A stretch of 64,000 nt of DNA from an uncultured Prevotellaceae bacterium. GTDB taxonomy: Bacteria > Bacteroidota > Bacteroidia > Bacteroidales > Bacteroidaceae. Position 1 is the first letter of the stretch. Each line of letters starts with the position of its first letter. Below the pieces are notes generated by a model, which had not been told where the DNA came from, did no database searches, and saw only the letters and a list, made by a program, of their open reading frames with translations. The translations under genes were made by a program, and so were the position numbers. The stretch lies in assembly GCA_900316975.1 (NCBI GenBank), contig ONFA01000001.1:62001-126000 (forward strand), written 5' to 3'. Positions 7,499 through 17,699 of the stretch are shown here, piece by piece.

Positions 7499-10315
7499 AT
7501 GGACAAGAAAAAGGCAATATGGATTGTTATGCTGCTCTGCATGTCGATTGTGATGCAGGCACAGAATGTGTATGTCCTTGGTGGTGGGCAGCCAGATGGT
7601 CGGCGAACGGTGGGGGAGAAACTTTGGCTGACCATATCCGGTCGCATATACGGTACAGATGAGATGGATCCCAAGCCTTATCCGCTTCCAAGTGCAAACA
7701 TCCAGTTGGTGTGCCTGAACGATACGACGGTGAAGACGGTGGCGGTGGCGGATAAGAACGGGCATTTTCTTCATGGAATGAATGTGCTGAAGAAGCGTGT
7801 GAAGAAGAACGATGTGCCCAGAGTGGCGATGAAGGTGTCGTATGTGGGATATGAAACATACACGCAAGACCTGAAGCTGGCGTATCGCTACTTTGATGAA
7901 AACAATAAGGGTTATGGCGGAAGTTGGACGATAGATCTCGACAGCATCGTGCTGAAAAGCAATCCGATGAGTATGGATGAGGTCGTGATTGTCGGAGAGT
8001 TGAAACGGATGTATGAGAGTGGCGACACAACGGTGTTTAATGTGGATGCTTTTGAGATGCCTCGAGGAACGGTGTTGCTCAACCTGGTGCGCCGTTTGCC
8101 AGGATTGCAGTATGAAGATGGTCAGCTCACATATAGGGACAGTGTGATTCATGAGATCAGGCTGAATGGGGAATCGTTCTTTGCCCACGATATGAAAATC
8201 GCGCTGGATAACATCGAAAATACGGATTTGAAGCAGTTCCGAGTGTACAAGACACAGGCAGACACGTTGAGTACGGACACAACAAAGCATTGGGTAGCAG
8301 ATATGATTACGAAAAATCCGGTGAATAAAGTGGAGTTGACGAAGCCTGAGATAGGAACATCGAACATCAAGAACACGTACCATTTCCAGATGCAAGGTAT
8401 GCAATGGAAGAAGGGCAACAAGGGAGAGTGGAACGCAAACGTTCAATTGGACGACTTGCCCAATGCCAACTCGAAGAAAAACAGCAATAACAGGATTGAT
8501 GGAAGCTACAGAAGAAAGTTTGGCAAAACCAATATACAATATCGCCCCCAGTATTCCTATACTGACCAACGAAGCGACCGGGAATCCTTCAGTTCGACCC
8601 TCATGCCTGAATACGAACAATATTCGACTTCTGCATCTCAGTCAAAGAACTACAACAACAGCACGTACCATAATTTCAGTATCAATACGCCAATAAACTT
8701 AGGCAATTATAGTAGTTTGAACGCGAATGTGAACTATAACTACATTGACTCTCAATCGTATAGCCAATCGAACTCTGCCACTTATAACGGCAATCCGTTC
8801 GTGGGCGAAAACAACGAACTGATGGAAGAGGAACAGCTGGCTGCCATCACACTGAACCGCAGAAGCAGTGAGTCCTCTAACCGTTCGCATCAGCAGTCGC
8901 TCGGTTTGCAGAGCAACTATTACACGTATTTTGATGGAGAGGCAGATGCTCACATAGAAGTTCGTATGAATCTGAACACCAACAACAGGTTTCAATCATC
9001 AACAGAACTGCAACAGACGGATTATCTGCAATATGGCGACAGTGTGTGGCACTATCTGCGAGAAAGCATCGCTCCTAACCATTCGGAACGCATCGACTTG
9101 TCGGCAAGTGGTGGTTTCTCCTTCGGCCCGAAAAAGTTCCGCCAGAACATAACTTTCAGCTATGAATTCTCACACAACAATAGTACATCAGAACGTGTCT
9201 ATTACGACCTGACAAACAACCACCAGCGATTGGATAGCATCAGCACCTACCAACGCACAAAGACGGATGCTCATGGTATAAGCATCGACTATTCTTTTCA
9301 CTTCAATCGCTTGGGCTTCAGTCAAAACGTCAGGTTTGCTCCTACACGTGAAACTTACCACTACGAACGCAAGGACGGAGTGATGGCCGACACCACCCAA
9401 CAGGCACCCACGCTGAATGCCTTTACCAATCTCTCGTATAGATTCTCACAGAATCATTCTTTCAACTTGACCTATCGGTATCGTAATAGTCTGGTTGGAG
9501 GCGCGAACCTGGTAGATCCTACCACAAACAATAATCCGCTCTACATCCGGAGAGCCAACCCGAACCTCAAGAAGCCTGAATACCATGACTTTAACTTGAA
9601 TTCTAGTTTGAATGGCGGATGGTCGTTTAGTGGCGGCTATTCTTTTTCACGTAACAACATCTCATCTCGATCCATCTATAACACAAAGACAGGAGGAACA
9701 ATCTCCACATCAGAGAACATCAACGGAAACTGGAGTGCGAATGGTAATGTCAGCTACCAAACTGACTTCAAGCACGCGAATATGAGTGTAAATACCAACT
9801 ATGATTATAATCATTCAGTAAGCTACATGCAAGCTCTTGGTGCGACAGAAAGTGAAAAGGGCGCTTCGGATGTTCACTCCATTTCCTTATCGCCTCGATT
9901 CGTGCTGTATACCAAACATTTCGACCTGACGCTGAATGGAAGCTACCGCTACCAATGGGGCGAAAGCAACTATATGACTTCTATTGAAAAGAGTCATACA
10001 TATAACCTCAACAACACCTTGAATTATTGGTTGGGAAACAGGCTCACCCTCAAGACCGACCTGAACATCTCTGGACGGGCAGGAAGCAAGATGAGTGATG
10101 CGAACCGTACAGAATTCATCTGGAATATGGGTGTTGAATATAAGGTGCTACGCGACTACAGAGGATTAATGAAACTCACATGGAACGACATTCTGCAGGA
10201 ACGAAGCAATTTCAACGCATACATAACTGGCACAGGACGAAGCGAAAGCCGCAGTTCAGGCCATCCCCACTATGTGCTGCTGACATTCCAGTATAAGTTG
10301 TATAAGATGAAGTAA
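7499..10315 (+). CDS. outer membrane beta-barrel protein, TonB-receptor-like
   Basis: About 938 residues. The ATG at 7499 is chosen because it gives a clean signal peptide (KKKAIWIVMLLCMSIVMQAQ) and lies under the promoter; the frame is open slightly upstream. After a carboxypeptidase-regulatory-like region (about 35-140, with SYVGYETYTQDL) comes a plug-like region containing MDEVVIVGE and RLPGLQYEDG, then a long stretch of amphipathic strands rich in Asn, Ser and Tyr to the end, typical of the outer-membrane barrel family found beside sigma/anti-sigma or stress genes in Bacteroidetes. No SusD partner is next to it. The ligand cannot be read from the sequence. It is the only plus-strand gene between argR and lpxH. 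Confidence 0.8.
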   Translation: MDKKKAIWIVMLLCMSIVMQAQNVYVLGGGQPDGRRTVGEKLWLTISGRIYGTDEMDPKPYPLPSANIQLVCLNDTTVKTVAVADKNGHFLHGMNVLKKRVKKNDVPRVAMKVSYVGYETYTQDLKLAYRYFDENNKGYGGSWTIDLDSIVLKSNPMSMDEVVIVGELKRMYESGDTTVFNVDAFEMPRGTVLLNLVRRLPGLQYEDGQLTYRDSVIHEIRLNGESFFAHDMKIALDNIENTDLKQFRVYKTQADTLSTDTTKHWVADMITKNPVNKVELTKPEIGTSNIKNTYHFQMQGMQWKKGNKGEWNANVQLDDLPNANSKKNSNNRIDGSYRRKFGKTNIQYRPQYSYTDQRSDRESFSSTLMPEYEQYSTSASQSKNYNNSTYHNFSINTPINLGNYSSLNANVNYNYIDSQSYSQSNSATYNGNPFVGENNELMEEEQLAAITLNRRSSESSNRSHQQSLGLQSNYYTYFDGEADAHIEVRMNLNTNNRFQSSTELQQTDYLQYGDSVWHYLRESIAPNHSERIDLSASGGFSFGPKKFRQNITFSYEFSHNNSTSERVYYDLTNNHQRLDSISTYQRTKTDAHGISIDYSFHFNRLGFSQNVRFAPTRETYHYERKDGVMADTTQQAPTLNAFTNLSYRFSQNHSFNLTYRYRNSLVGGANLVDPTTNNNPLYIRRANPNLKKPEYHDFNLNSSLNGGWSFSGGYSFSRNNISSRSIYNTKTGGTISTSENINGNWSANGNVSYQTDFKHANMSVNTNYDYNHSVSYMQALGATESEKGASDVHSISLSPRFVLYTKHFDLTLNGSYRYQWGESNYMTSIEKSHTYNLNNTLNYWLGNRLTLKTDLNISGRAGSKMSDANRTEFIWNMGVEYKVLRDYRGLMKLTWNDILQERSNFNAYITGTGRSESRSSGHPHYVLLTFQYKLYKMK

Positions 10316-10333
10316 AAACCGGCATCTATCCGT

Positions 10334-11191
10334 TTACAGTTCCGTCTCCCCTTCGATAAAGTTGTCCATGAAGAGGTGTTCGCCATCCCATACGGCGTAG
10401 GTGAAAAGGGTGATCCATTCGCCGAGGATGAGGAGGCGGGTCTCGCGGCTGAGCAGGAGGTCGAGTTCGATGTGGCGATGGCCGAAGATGAAGTAGTTGA
10501 CTTCGGGGTGGCTCTTGAGGTAATCTTTGGCAAAGAGGACAAGCCCCTCCTTGTCTTCTCCTTGGTAGGGCTGTTCGCCATTGTTGGGGGCACTTTCATA
10601 GCCTACCAGTTTGGTGTCGTTCATGAAGCCGTCTTTGGTCATCACACGTCCGTCCTCGTCTGGCAGAAGGTTGCCATTCGCACGTTTCATGCGAGAGTGT
10701 TTTGCCCAATTAAGCCCGAAGTTCATGAACCAATGGGGATGAATCCATCGTGCCATCTTCTGCAAGGTCTTGTTGCGGAAGCACCAGAACATGAAGTGCG
10801 TGGATTTGCCCTCCTCGTAGAGACCATCGCCATGAGCGAGATAGAATATCTTTCCTCGTATGTCGAGGGTGCAGGGTTGACGATGAAGAATGACGCCGCA
10901 CTCTTTCTCCAGGTAATCACCCATCCACATGTCATGATTGCCTGTGAAGTAGTGCACCTCCACTCCTAAATCAGTCAGTTCGCTGATTTTGCCAAGAAAG
11001 CGTGTATAGCCCTTAGGCACCACCTCCTGATATTCGAACCAGAAGTCGAACATGTCGCCCAGCATATAGACAGCCTCAGCCTTTTCCTTGATTTTATCAA
11101 GAAAGTTGACGAGACGTCGTTCCTGTGTGCGTCGGTGCTCGATGGCACGGCTGCCCAGATGGGCATCGCTGATAAAGTAGATATTCTTCAT
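10334..11191 (-). CDS. lpxH: UDP-2,3-diacylglucosamine pyrophosphatase, LpxH type
   Basis: 285 residues from the ATG at 11191. It hydrolyses UDP-2,3-diacylglucosamine to lipid X at the inner face of the inner membrane, a lipid A step. The metallophosphoesterase motifs are present in order: FISDAHLG (about 7-14), GDMFDF, GNHD, and FGHRH near the C-terminus. The reading frame extends 73 codons further upstream, but that part translates the two repeats at 11196-11357 and overlaps the SufT-like gene, so it is not taken as coding. The repeat ends four bases before the chosen ATG. Confidence 0.88.
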   Translation of the reverse strand: MKNIYFISDAHLGSRAIEHRRTQERRLVNFLDKIKEKAEAVYMLGDMFDFWFEYQEVVPKGYTRFLGKISELTDLGVEVHYFTGNHDMWMGDYLEKECGVILHRQPCTLDIRGKIFYLAHGDGLYEEGKSTHFMFWCFRNKTLQKMARWIHPHWFMNFGLNWAKHSRMKRANGNLLPDEDGRVMTKDGFMNDTKLVGYESAPNNGEQPYQGEDKEGLVLFAKDYLKSHPEVNYFIFGHRHIELDLLLSRETRLLILGEWITLFTYAVWDGEHLFMDNFIEGETEL

Positions 11192-11195
11192 ATTT

Positions 11196-11250
11196 AGCCC
11201 CCTTCTAACCTCCCCTATAGGGGAGGAACGCCATTCGGGGTGTTGGGCAT
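11196..11250. repeat. half element, AAGCCCCC family, before lpxH
   Basis: AGCCCCCTTCTAACC, a CTCCCC/GGGGAG hairpin, core GCCATTCGG and the tail GGTGTTGG, matching the half element in argC. Confidence 0.75.
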
Positions 11251-11277
11251 TATATTTTGTAATTAGACCTCGAAGCC

Positions 11278-11357
11278 AAGCCCCCTCCGACTCCCCCAAG
11301 GGGGAGGGGTTGCCATCCGGACGGTTCATCCCCCCTTGGGGGGAACGAGGGGGGCTT
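11278..11357. repeat. full element, AAGCCCCC family, between lpxH and the SufT-like gene
   Basis: Inverted ends AAGCCCCCTC and GAGGGGGGCTT, two CCCCC/GGGGG hairpins and core GCCATCCGG at 11312-11320. Its AA supplies two bases of the TAA stop of the SufT-like gene. Confidence 0.85.
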
Positions 11358-11757
11358 ACATGAATCCTAAGTCGAGTTTGGCTTCTTCGCTCATCATGTC
11401 CTTGTTCCATTCGGGTTCAAAGACCACGTTCACGTTCACGGTCTTCACGTCAGGGATGCCTTCAATCTTCTGCTGGATGTCTTCAAGGATGAAGTCTGCA
11501 GCAGGGCAGTTGGGGGCTGTGAAGGTCATGTCGATGTCGATGTCAAAGCCCTCAAGCCCCTTCCCATCCTCCCCCAAGGGGGAGGTGTTGCCATCCGGAC
11601 GGTTTCCCTCCCCCTTGGGGGAGTCGGAGGGGGCTATGTGGGGGGTCACATCTATTTTATATATCATTCCGAGGTCCCACACATTGACGGGAATCTCGGG
11701 GTCGAATACCGTCTTCAGGTATTCGACGGTCTTTTCTTCAACTTCGTATTTGGTCAT
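11356..11757 (-). CDS. DUF59/MIP18-family SufT-like Fe-S assembly protein with repeat insert
   Basis: 133 residues where relatives have about 103. FDPEIPVNVWDLGMIYKI (about 18-35) and TAPNCPAADF with its conserved cysteine are the family marks, and the ending EWNKDMMSEEAKL is typical of Bacteroidales. Such proteins help mature Fe-S clusters in the cytoplasm. The extra residues, about 41-68, are exactly the translation of an 81-bp palindromic element at 11555-11635, 27 codons long, placed between the second and third strands. The stop codon TAA borrows bases from the next repeat. Confidence 0.88.
   Translation of the reverse strand: MTKYEVEEKTVEYLKTVFDPEIPVNVWDLGMIYKIDVTPHIAPSDSPKGEGNRPDGNTSPLGEDGKGLEGFDIDIDMTFTAPNCPAADFILEDIQQKIEGIPDVKTVNVNVVFEPEWNKDMMSEEAKLDLGFM
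11555..11635. repeat. 81-bp palindromic element inside the SufT-like gene
   Basis: AGCCCCTTCCC...GGAGGGGGCT with two CCCCC/GGGGG hairpins and core GCCATCCGG at 11590-11598. The length is a multiple of three and it has no stop in the frame used. Confidence 0.88.
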
Positions 11758-11801
11758 ATCTTTAATCTCTAAACTCTAAACCCTAAACTCTAAACCCTCA
11801 A

Positions 11802-12557
11802 CTATATCTTTCCGTTTTCGGAGAAACTGTAGTATTCTCCTTCCGTAACGATGACGTGGTCTATCATTCGCAGGTTGATGGCCTGAGCAGCCCGATTGAG
11901 GCGTTGGGTCAGTTCCTCATCGTAGCGGCTGGGACGCATATTGCCGCTGGGGTGGTTGTGAACGAGGATGAAACAGGTGGCATCGTGAAGCAGTGCCTCC
12001 TTGAGTAGCATCCTGACATCAACCGTGGTTTCTGCCAATCCACCCGTGCTGAGGTGAGACAGATGGAGGATTCGTGCATTGTTGTTGAGCAGCATCGCCC
12101 AACTTTCCTCATGGTTGAGGTCTTGGATGATGGGCGACATGAACTTGAGCACATCGGCTCCTGTACGCATCTGGGGTATTTGTCGGCTGTCTTCCATCAT
12201 GCGGCGTTTACCTATCTCGGCGGCAGCGATGATGGTGAGTGCTTTGGCTTCGCCAATGCCGTTGTAGCGTAGCAGGTCCTGAAGGGTCATGTGGTTGAGT
12301 CCTCTGAGGGTGTCGCCACAATCGTGGAGCACTTCCTGCATCAGTTCCACCGCCGACTTCTTGGTGGTGCCACCTCCGATGAGGATGGCGAGCAGTTCGG
12401 CATTGGTGAGTGCTTCCGCTCCTTTTGCCATGAGTTTCTCGCGAGGGCGGTCTTCTTCAGCCCAATGCTTGATGGATGTGTAGGAGGTTTCTTCCACCTC
12501 CTCTCTCACCTTCTGTACTGGCTCCTCATTGAATGGCTGAAAATCTTTCCTAATCAT
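11802..12557 (-). CDS. radC: RadC/JAB-domain protein
   Basis: 251 residues. An N-terminal helix-hairpin-helix-like region (KGAEALTNAELLAILIGGG, LLRYNGIGEAKA) precedes a JAB/MPN domain with the zinc motif HNHPSGNMRPSRYDE (H-x-H-x7-S-x2-D). RadC was named for DNA repair but its biochemical role is uncertain. The gene overlaps nothing; the gap to the SufT-like gene holds a short AACTCTAAACCCT-type repeat array (11766-11801). Confidence 0.9.
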   Translation of the reverse strand: MIRKDFQPFNEEPVQKVREEVEETSYTSIKHWAEEDRPREKLMAKGAEALTNAELLAILIGGGTTKKSAVELMQEVLHDCGDTLRGLNHMTLQDLLRYNGIGEAKALTIIAAAEIGKRRMMEDSRQIPQMRTGADVLKFMSPIIQDLNHEESWAMLLNNNARILHLSHLSTGGLAETTVDVRMLLKEALLHDATCFILVHNHPSGNMRPSRYDEELTQRLNRAAQAINLRMIDHVIVTEGEYYSFSENGKI

Positions 12558-12572
12558 GCGGCTTTCTCTCTC

Positions 12573-13733
<1,161 letters not shown>

Positions 13734-13796
13734 GGCAGCCCACGCGCTGCGCGATTTCTCATTTTCCATGTTCGTTAAGCATTTAGTGGGCATGAA

Positions 13797-14525
13797 TCAT
13801 TCAAAATAGAAGGTGAAGACAATCATCTTGCTTTTGGCACTGTTGACTGATTGTGTGAAAATGAGGTCGGCTTCGTCTCTGATGTCGGAACGGTTCTTGT
13901 TGATGACATTGGAAAGTCCGTACATGAACTTCACCTCGGGAATGAACTTGAAGAAGGGAAGGTAGAAGTCACAACCGATGCCCGCTTCCAGATAAAGGTC
14001 GGTCTGTCGGAGCAGGTATTGCTTTTGCTTCTTCACCGTGAGGTCGAGTGCAGGGGTGATACCTGCCATCATGTAGGGACGATAGTTGTTGAAACGTTCT
14101 GCCGCAAACTTTATATCAACAGGTATCGTGACGTAAGTCGATTTGATGGTCTGGAACTGCTTGTCACCATTCTTCTCGTTGCGGAACGTGAGGTTCTTTG
14201 TACCGAAGTGCATGGTGGGGATGATGCGCAGACTGAGATTTTTTGTCAGATAAAACTCACCCAAAATGCCGACTGAAAAGCCTGGCTCGTAGTTAGGTGT
14301 TTCGGCAAACCACAGGTCACCAGCCTCATTGATAAAACCGTTCTGCTCCAGTTCAATGTCCTGCAGGTGCATGCCGGCAAGGAAACCATAGTGGAACAGG
14401 CGCTGATCCACATAGGGACGATTCATCACCTTCCGCTTCTGGGCATATGCCACACCAGAAGGGGAGGGAAGAAGCATCATGAATGCCCACAAACACCCTA
14501 TTATATAACAATGTATTGTTTTCAT
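13797..14525 (-). CDS. porT: PorT-family outer membrane protein
   Basis: 242 residues from the ATG at 14525, which begins a signal peptide (MKTIHCYIIGCLWAFMMLL, then AYAQ). The rest fits an eight-strand-like small barrel (GFLAGMHLQDIEL, FSVGILGEFYLTKNLSLRI, YVTIPVDIKF, RPYMMAGI). PorT is needed for type IX secretion in Porphyromonas. Two proteins later in the window carry C-terminal regions fitting this pathway. The symbol rests on family resemblance; a related PorT-like beta-barrel protein of other function is possible. Confidence 0.75.
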   Translation of the reverse strand: MKTIHCYIIGCLWAFMMLLPSPSGVAYAQKRKVMNRPYVDQRLFHYGFLAGMHLQDIELEQNGFINEAGDLWFAETPNYEPGFSVGILGEFYLTKNLSLRIIPTMHFGTKNLTFRNEKNGDKQFQTIKSTYVTIPVDIKFAAERFNNYRPYMMAGITPALDLTVKKQKQYLLRQTDLYLEAGIGCDFYLPFFKFIPEVKFMYGLSNVINKNRSDIRDEADLIFTQSVNSAKSKMIVFTFYFE

Positions 14526-14629
14526 CAACTTAATAAACGAGAAAAACCTCCATTTATTTTGTGGGAAAAAGAGTAAGTCGTGACTTTCACTCTGTGCAAG
14601 TTGCTTTTGCTCGGAAAAACTCAAATAAA

Positions 14630-14671
14630 TTTGGTTGTTCGCTCACTTTGTCGTAACTTTGTGCAAAGTTA
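14630..14671. promoter_or_regulatory. overlapping divergent promoters for proC and porT
   Basis: Plus strand: TTTG at 14630-14633, 20 bases, TAACTTTG at 14654-14661. Minus strand: TAACTTTG at 14671-14664, with only a weak -33. The two -7 boxes form GTAACTTTGTGCAAAGTTAC, a palindrome imperfect only at the centre. Confidence 0.65.
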
Positions 14672-14701
14672 CATAATTTAATTGAAACGAACACAAGAAA
14701 A

Positions 14702-15487
14702 ATGAAACTTACTGTCATTGGCGCTGGCAATATGGGCGGCGCGCTCATCAAAGGATGGGCAAAAAGTGGAAAGGTTGACAATATCACCGTTGCAGACAAG
14801 AATGAGGCACTTCTTGCCCAGTTCAAGAAGGAATACCCTGCACTTAACGTCACAACCGACAATGTGGAGGCAGTGAAGGATGCCGACATTATAGTGCTCG
14901 TTGTGAAACCTTGGCTCATGAAGATGGTGTTGGCAGAGGTGAAGCATGTGCTTAACCTTGAGAAGCAGATCATCGTGTCTGACGCAGCCAACTTCACCAC
15001 AGGCATGCTGGCTGAGGAGTTGGGTGAGGAAGGTCAGTTCTTCTATGTTATTCCCAACATTGCGGCAGAGTTTGGTGCCAGCATGAGTTTCATTGCCAAG
15101 GCTCCGAGTGTAACTGACGAGAACCTGAAAGCGGTGGAAGACCTTTATACTATCGATGGCGACACGCTTGTGGTGGGCGAGAATCTTGTCGGTCCAGGCA
15201 TGATGATGGCATCGTGCGGTATTGCCTACGTGATGCGCTACATCCGTGCCCAGATGGAAGGCGGTTGTGAGATGGGGTTCTATCCGCAGCAGGCTAAGCA
15301 GATTGCCCTCCAGACCATGCAGGGAGCCGTTTCTTTGCTTAAAGCGACAGGTTGGCATCCCGAAGAGGCCATCGACAAAGTCACCACTCCTGGTGGCGTG
15401 ACCATCAAGGGACTCAACGAACTTGATCATGCAGGTTTCAACTCGGCAGTTATCCGTTCGCTGAAGGCAGGACTTTGTAAGAATTAG
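14702..15487 (+). CDS. proC: pyrroline-5-carboxylate reductase
   Basis: 261 residues. Reduces pyrroline-5-carboxylate to proline with NAD(P)H in the cytoplasm. Rossmann loop VIGAGNMGGALI at 4-15; VVKPW block; C-terminal signature TTPGGVTIKGL (about 228-238). It stands alone under its own promoter, divergent from porT. Confidence 0.94.
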   Translation: MKLTVIGAGNMGGALIKGWAKSGKVDNITVADKNEALLAQFKKEYPALNVTTDNVEAVKDADIIVLVVKPWLMKMVLAEVKHVLNLEKQIIVSDAANFTTGMLAEELGEEGQFFYVIPNIAAEFGASMSFIAKAPSVTDENLKAVEDLYTIDGDTLVVGENLVGPGMMMASCGIAYVMRYIRAQMEGGCEMGFYPQQAKQIALQTMQGAVSLLKATGWHPEEAIDKVTTPGGVTIKGLNELDHAGFNSAVIRSLKAGLCKN

Positions 15488-15489
15488 GA

Positions 15490-15595
15490 ATGAGGAGTGA
15501 GGAATTAGGAATTGGCTATTCAGTTAGGTTCCTCATTAGGGGCAAGCCGCATGGCAATTTCTAATTCCTCATTCCTAATTCCTCATTTCTAAAAA
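15490..15595. repeat. GGAATTAGGAATT-arm element with CCGCATGGC core
   Basis: Arms GAATTAGGAATGAGG.. and CTAATTCCTCATTCC.. are inverted, with CCGCATGGC at 15547-15555. It sits between proC and the tRNA promoter. Confidence 0.75.
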
Positions 15596-15611
15596 CTTTT
15601 CACTTATTTTT

Positions 15612-15642
15612 TTTGCTGAATCAAAAAAAAGTCATAACTTTG
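15612..15642 (+). promoter_or_regulatory. tRNA-Leu promoter
   Basis: TTTG at 15612-15615, 19 bases, TAACTTTG at 15635-15642; the mature tRNA starts 21 bases later. Confidence 0.75.
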
Positions 15643-15662
15643 CACCCGCATTTAGGAAAAAT

Positions 15663-15747
15663 GCCCAGATGGCGGAATTGGTAGACGCGTTGGTCTCAAA
15701 CACCAATGGAGCAATCCGTGCCGGTTCGATCCCGGCTCTGGGTACCA
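15663..15747 (+). tRNA. tRNA-Leu (CAA)
   Basis: An 85-nt class II tRNA. The acceptor stem GCCCAGA/TCTGGGT closes with a G-U pair. The anticodon stem TTGGT/ACCAA holds loop CTCAAAC (anticodon CAA, reads UUG). A variable arm follows, then the T loop GGTTCGATCC, discriminator A and an encoded CCA. Confidence 0.95.
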
Positions 15748-15805
15748 CGAAAGGGCTTCTGTAAAAATGGATTTGCAGAAGTCCTTTTTTGTTCTATACA
15801 AGAAA

Positions 15806-16426
15806 ATGATGAAGACAAAACTGATGCTGGGCTTGATGCTGATGCTGTCCGTGCTTGGTCTGCATGCACAAGAAACCGCCAATTCTCGTCAGGCACGGAA
15901 AATGTTTGACGAAGTGTACGAAAAAGTGTTTGGTGCACATGGTGCAACCCTTCACTACAAGGTGAATATTGCCAACCTCTACAAGACCGAGGGCACCATT
16001 TGGTACAAGGGAAAGAAAAGTAGATACATCTCCAAAAACAGTAAGGCTTGGAACGATGGTGCGACCTCCTATGTGGTGAAGGATGATAAGAAACGGGTGG
16101 AAATCTATAATAGTAATGACCCGAAACAGAGCCGCTATGGCGATGACTTTAAGTTTGAGCCCAACAACTACAACTACCATATCACTTCTGATTCGAAGGG
16201 GTATCTACTTACTCTCCGTGTGAAAAAGGGAATGAAAGGGATGAAGGAGATTCGTGCCTTACTTGACAAGAAAACACGCGATCCCCTCCAACTTCGTATC
16301 AAGGTCGCCTTCATTTGGGCGAATGTAGATGTGTCCCAATTCAAGGCTGGAGGCATCACCGATGACACCTTCACCTTTCCTCGTAATCAATATAAGAATT
16401 ACGAGATGGTGGATAAGAGGAAGTGA
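15806..16426 (+). CDS. LolA-like outer membrane lipoprotein carrier protein
   Basis: 206 residues from the first ATG of the pair at 15806/15809, giving a signal peptide (MKTKLMLGLMLMLSVLGLHAQ). The mature part matches the half-barrel LolA-type fold in pattern (TLHYKVNIANLYKTEGTIWYKG, KSRYISKNSKAW, DPLQLRIKVAFIWANVDV). LolA ferries lipoproteins through the periplasm; Bacteroidetes have several LolA-like paralogs, and this one may have another lipid-linked role. It lies just after the tRNA and could be read through from it. Confidence 0.7.
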   Translation: MMKTKLMLGLMLMLSVLGLHAQETANSRQARKMFDEVYEKVFGAHGATLHYKVNIANLYKTEGTIWYKGKKSRYISKNSKAWNDGATSYVVKDDKKRVEIYNSNDPKQSRYGDDFKFEPNNYNYHITSDSKGYLLTLRVKKGMKGMKEIRALLDKKTRDPLQLRIKVAFIWANVDVSQFKAGGITDDTFTFPRNQYKNYEMVDKRK

Positions 16427-16451
16427 AAAACTGAAAAAGAACTTAGATTTT

Positions 16452-17654
16452 TCACTTAACTACTTTTATTCCCTTATTCACAATCGCGCACACACACGAG
16501 TCGCTCCACACGTTTTCTGCCGTTTCCACCATGTCGATGATGGTGAAGATGGGCAGGATGATGCCCATAATGCTGACGGGAGCACCCACACCAGCCATCA
16601 AGGAGAGGGTGAGAAAGTAGCACCCCATAGGCACTCCTGCATTTCCGATGGCAGAGACAACAGCGATGAGTAGCCAAAGGAGCATTGTCGGAATGTCAAG
16701 TGCCATACCACCGTTCTGCATCACATAGAGTGAGGTGACGAGGATGAAGGCTGCACAACCGTTCATGTTGATGGTGGTGCAGATGGGCAGCACGAACCTT
16801 GCCACTTCTGGTCGCGCCTTCAGCCGTGTTTCAGCCGACTGCATGGTGACAGGTAGGGTGGCAGCGCTACTCTTCGTGAAGAGTGCCATCAATACGGCGG
16901 GTGACATCGCCTTGAAGACCTTCCAAGGATTGAGACCTCTTGCCAACAAGAAAAGGGGGAGTACCACGAAGAATTGAATGAGATTACCGCCCAAGATGAC
17001 TGCCACATACTTGCCCAACGAGCCAACCACTACTCCTGTTGATATTTCTGCTGAAAGTTGTGCCGCAAACGCTACAATGCCCACTGGCAGTGTCCAGATG
17101 AGGGCACGGATGAGGGCATAGAGCACTTCTTGCAGCCCATAGATGCCACGGATCAAGGTTTTTACGTTTTCATTCTTCTTGATGAATGCAAGCACCAAAC
17201 CCACAGCAGCACTGATGAGCAGGATGCTCAGTACATTACCCTTGGCAAATGGTTCCACCACGTTGTTAGGGATGACACTGAGGATATGGTCATAGTAGGT
17301 TACCTCTTCCAAATTCTCAGGGACATCCGCCTGTCCGCTTTGGATAGTCTCCGCAGGTAAGTTTTCGGGACTGATGGCAAGATAGAGCACTAACCCTACT
17401 GCTGCTGCTGCCACCGTGGTGAGAAGCGTGTAAATGAGTGTGTGGAGGAAGATGTGTCCTGTCTCTTTCTGTCCTCCTAATGAGGAGAGCGTGGTGATGA
17501 CAGCCAAAGCGATGGTAGGCACCGCTACAAACTGAAACAGTCGTGTGTAGGCTGTGGCGATGAAGCCCAGCAGCCCGTTCAGCCAACCGATTCCCAGCCA
17601 GCCGAGCACTGCACCCACAATGAGTGCACTTGTCCAAATGATGATATTCTTCAT
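16452..17654 (-). CDS. dicarboxylate/amino acid:cation symporter (SLC1/DAACS family)
   Basis: 400 residues, about eight membrane spans with two re-entrant hairpins typical of the family. The serine-rich hairpin appears as FTKSSAATLPVTMQSAE, and the substrate motif region as PICTTINMNGCAAF, near the NMDGT place of GltPh but with NMNG. It imports glutamate, aspartate or C4-dicarboxylates with Na+ or H+ at the inner membrane; which one is not readable. Convergent with the LolA-like gene across a short GTGAAAAA/TTTTTCAC stem. Confidence 0.9.
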   Translation of the reverse strand: MKNIIIWTSALIVGAVLGWLGIGWLNGLLGFIATAYTRLFQFVAVPTIALAVITTLSSLGGQKETGHIFLHTLIYTLLTTVAAAAVGLVLYLAISPENLPAETIQSGQADVPENLEEVTYYDHILSVIPNNVVEPFAKGNVLSILLISAAVGLVLAFIKKNENVKTLIRGIYGLQEVLYALIRALIWTLPVGIVAFAAQLSAEISTGVVVGSLGKYVAVILGGNLIQFFVVLPLFLLARGLNPWKVFKAMSPAVLMALFTKSSAATLPVTMQSAETRLKARPEVARFVLPICTTINMNGCAAFILVTSLYVMQNGGMALDIPTMLLWLLIAVVSAIGNAGVPMGCYFLTLSLMAGVGAPVSIMGIILPIFTIIDMVETAENVWSDSCVCAIVNKGIKVVK

Positions 17655-17699
17655 TGTTAGTTTTTTAACTTTTAGTTTTTAACCGTTCACGTTTAGTTT

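Noticed and set aside
7433-8620. 395-codon minus-strand frame opposite the outer-membrane gene
   Set aside because: Its sequence is the His/Arg/Leu-rich kind expected from antisense reading of a real gene.
11192-11410. 73-codon N-terminal extension of LpxH
   Set aside because: It translates two palindromic repeats and overlaps the SufT-like gene; the LpxH family starts at MKNIYFISDAH.
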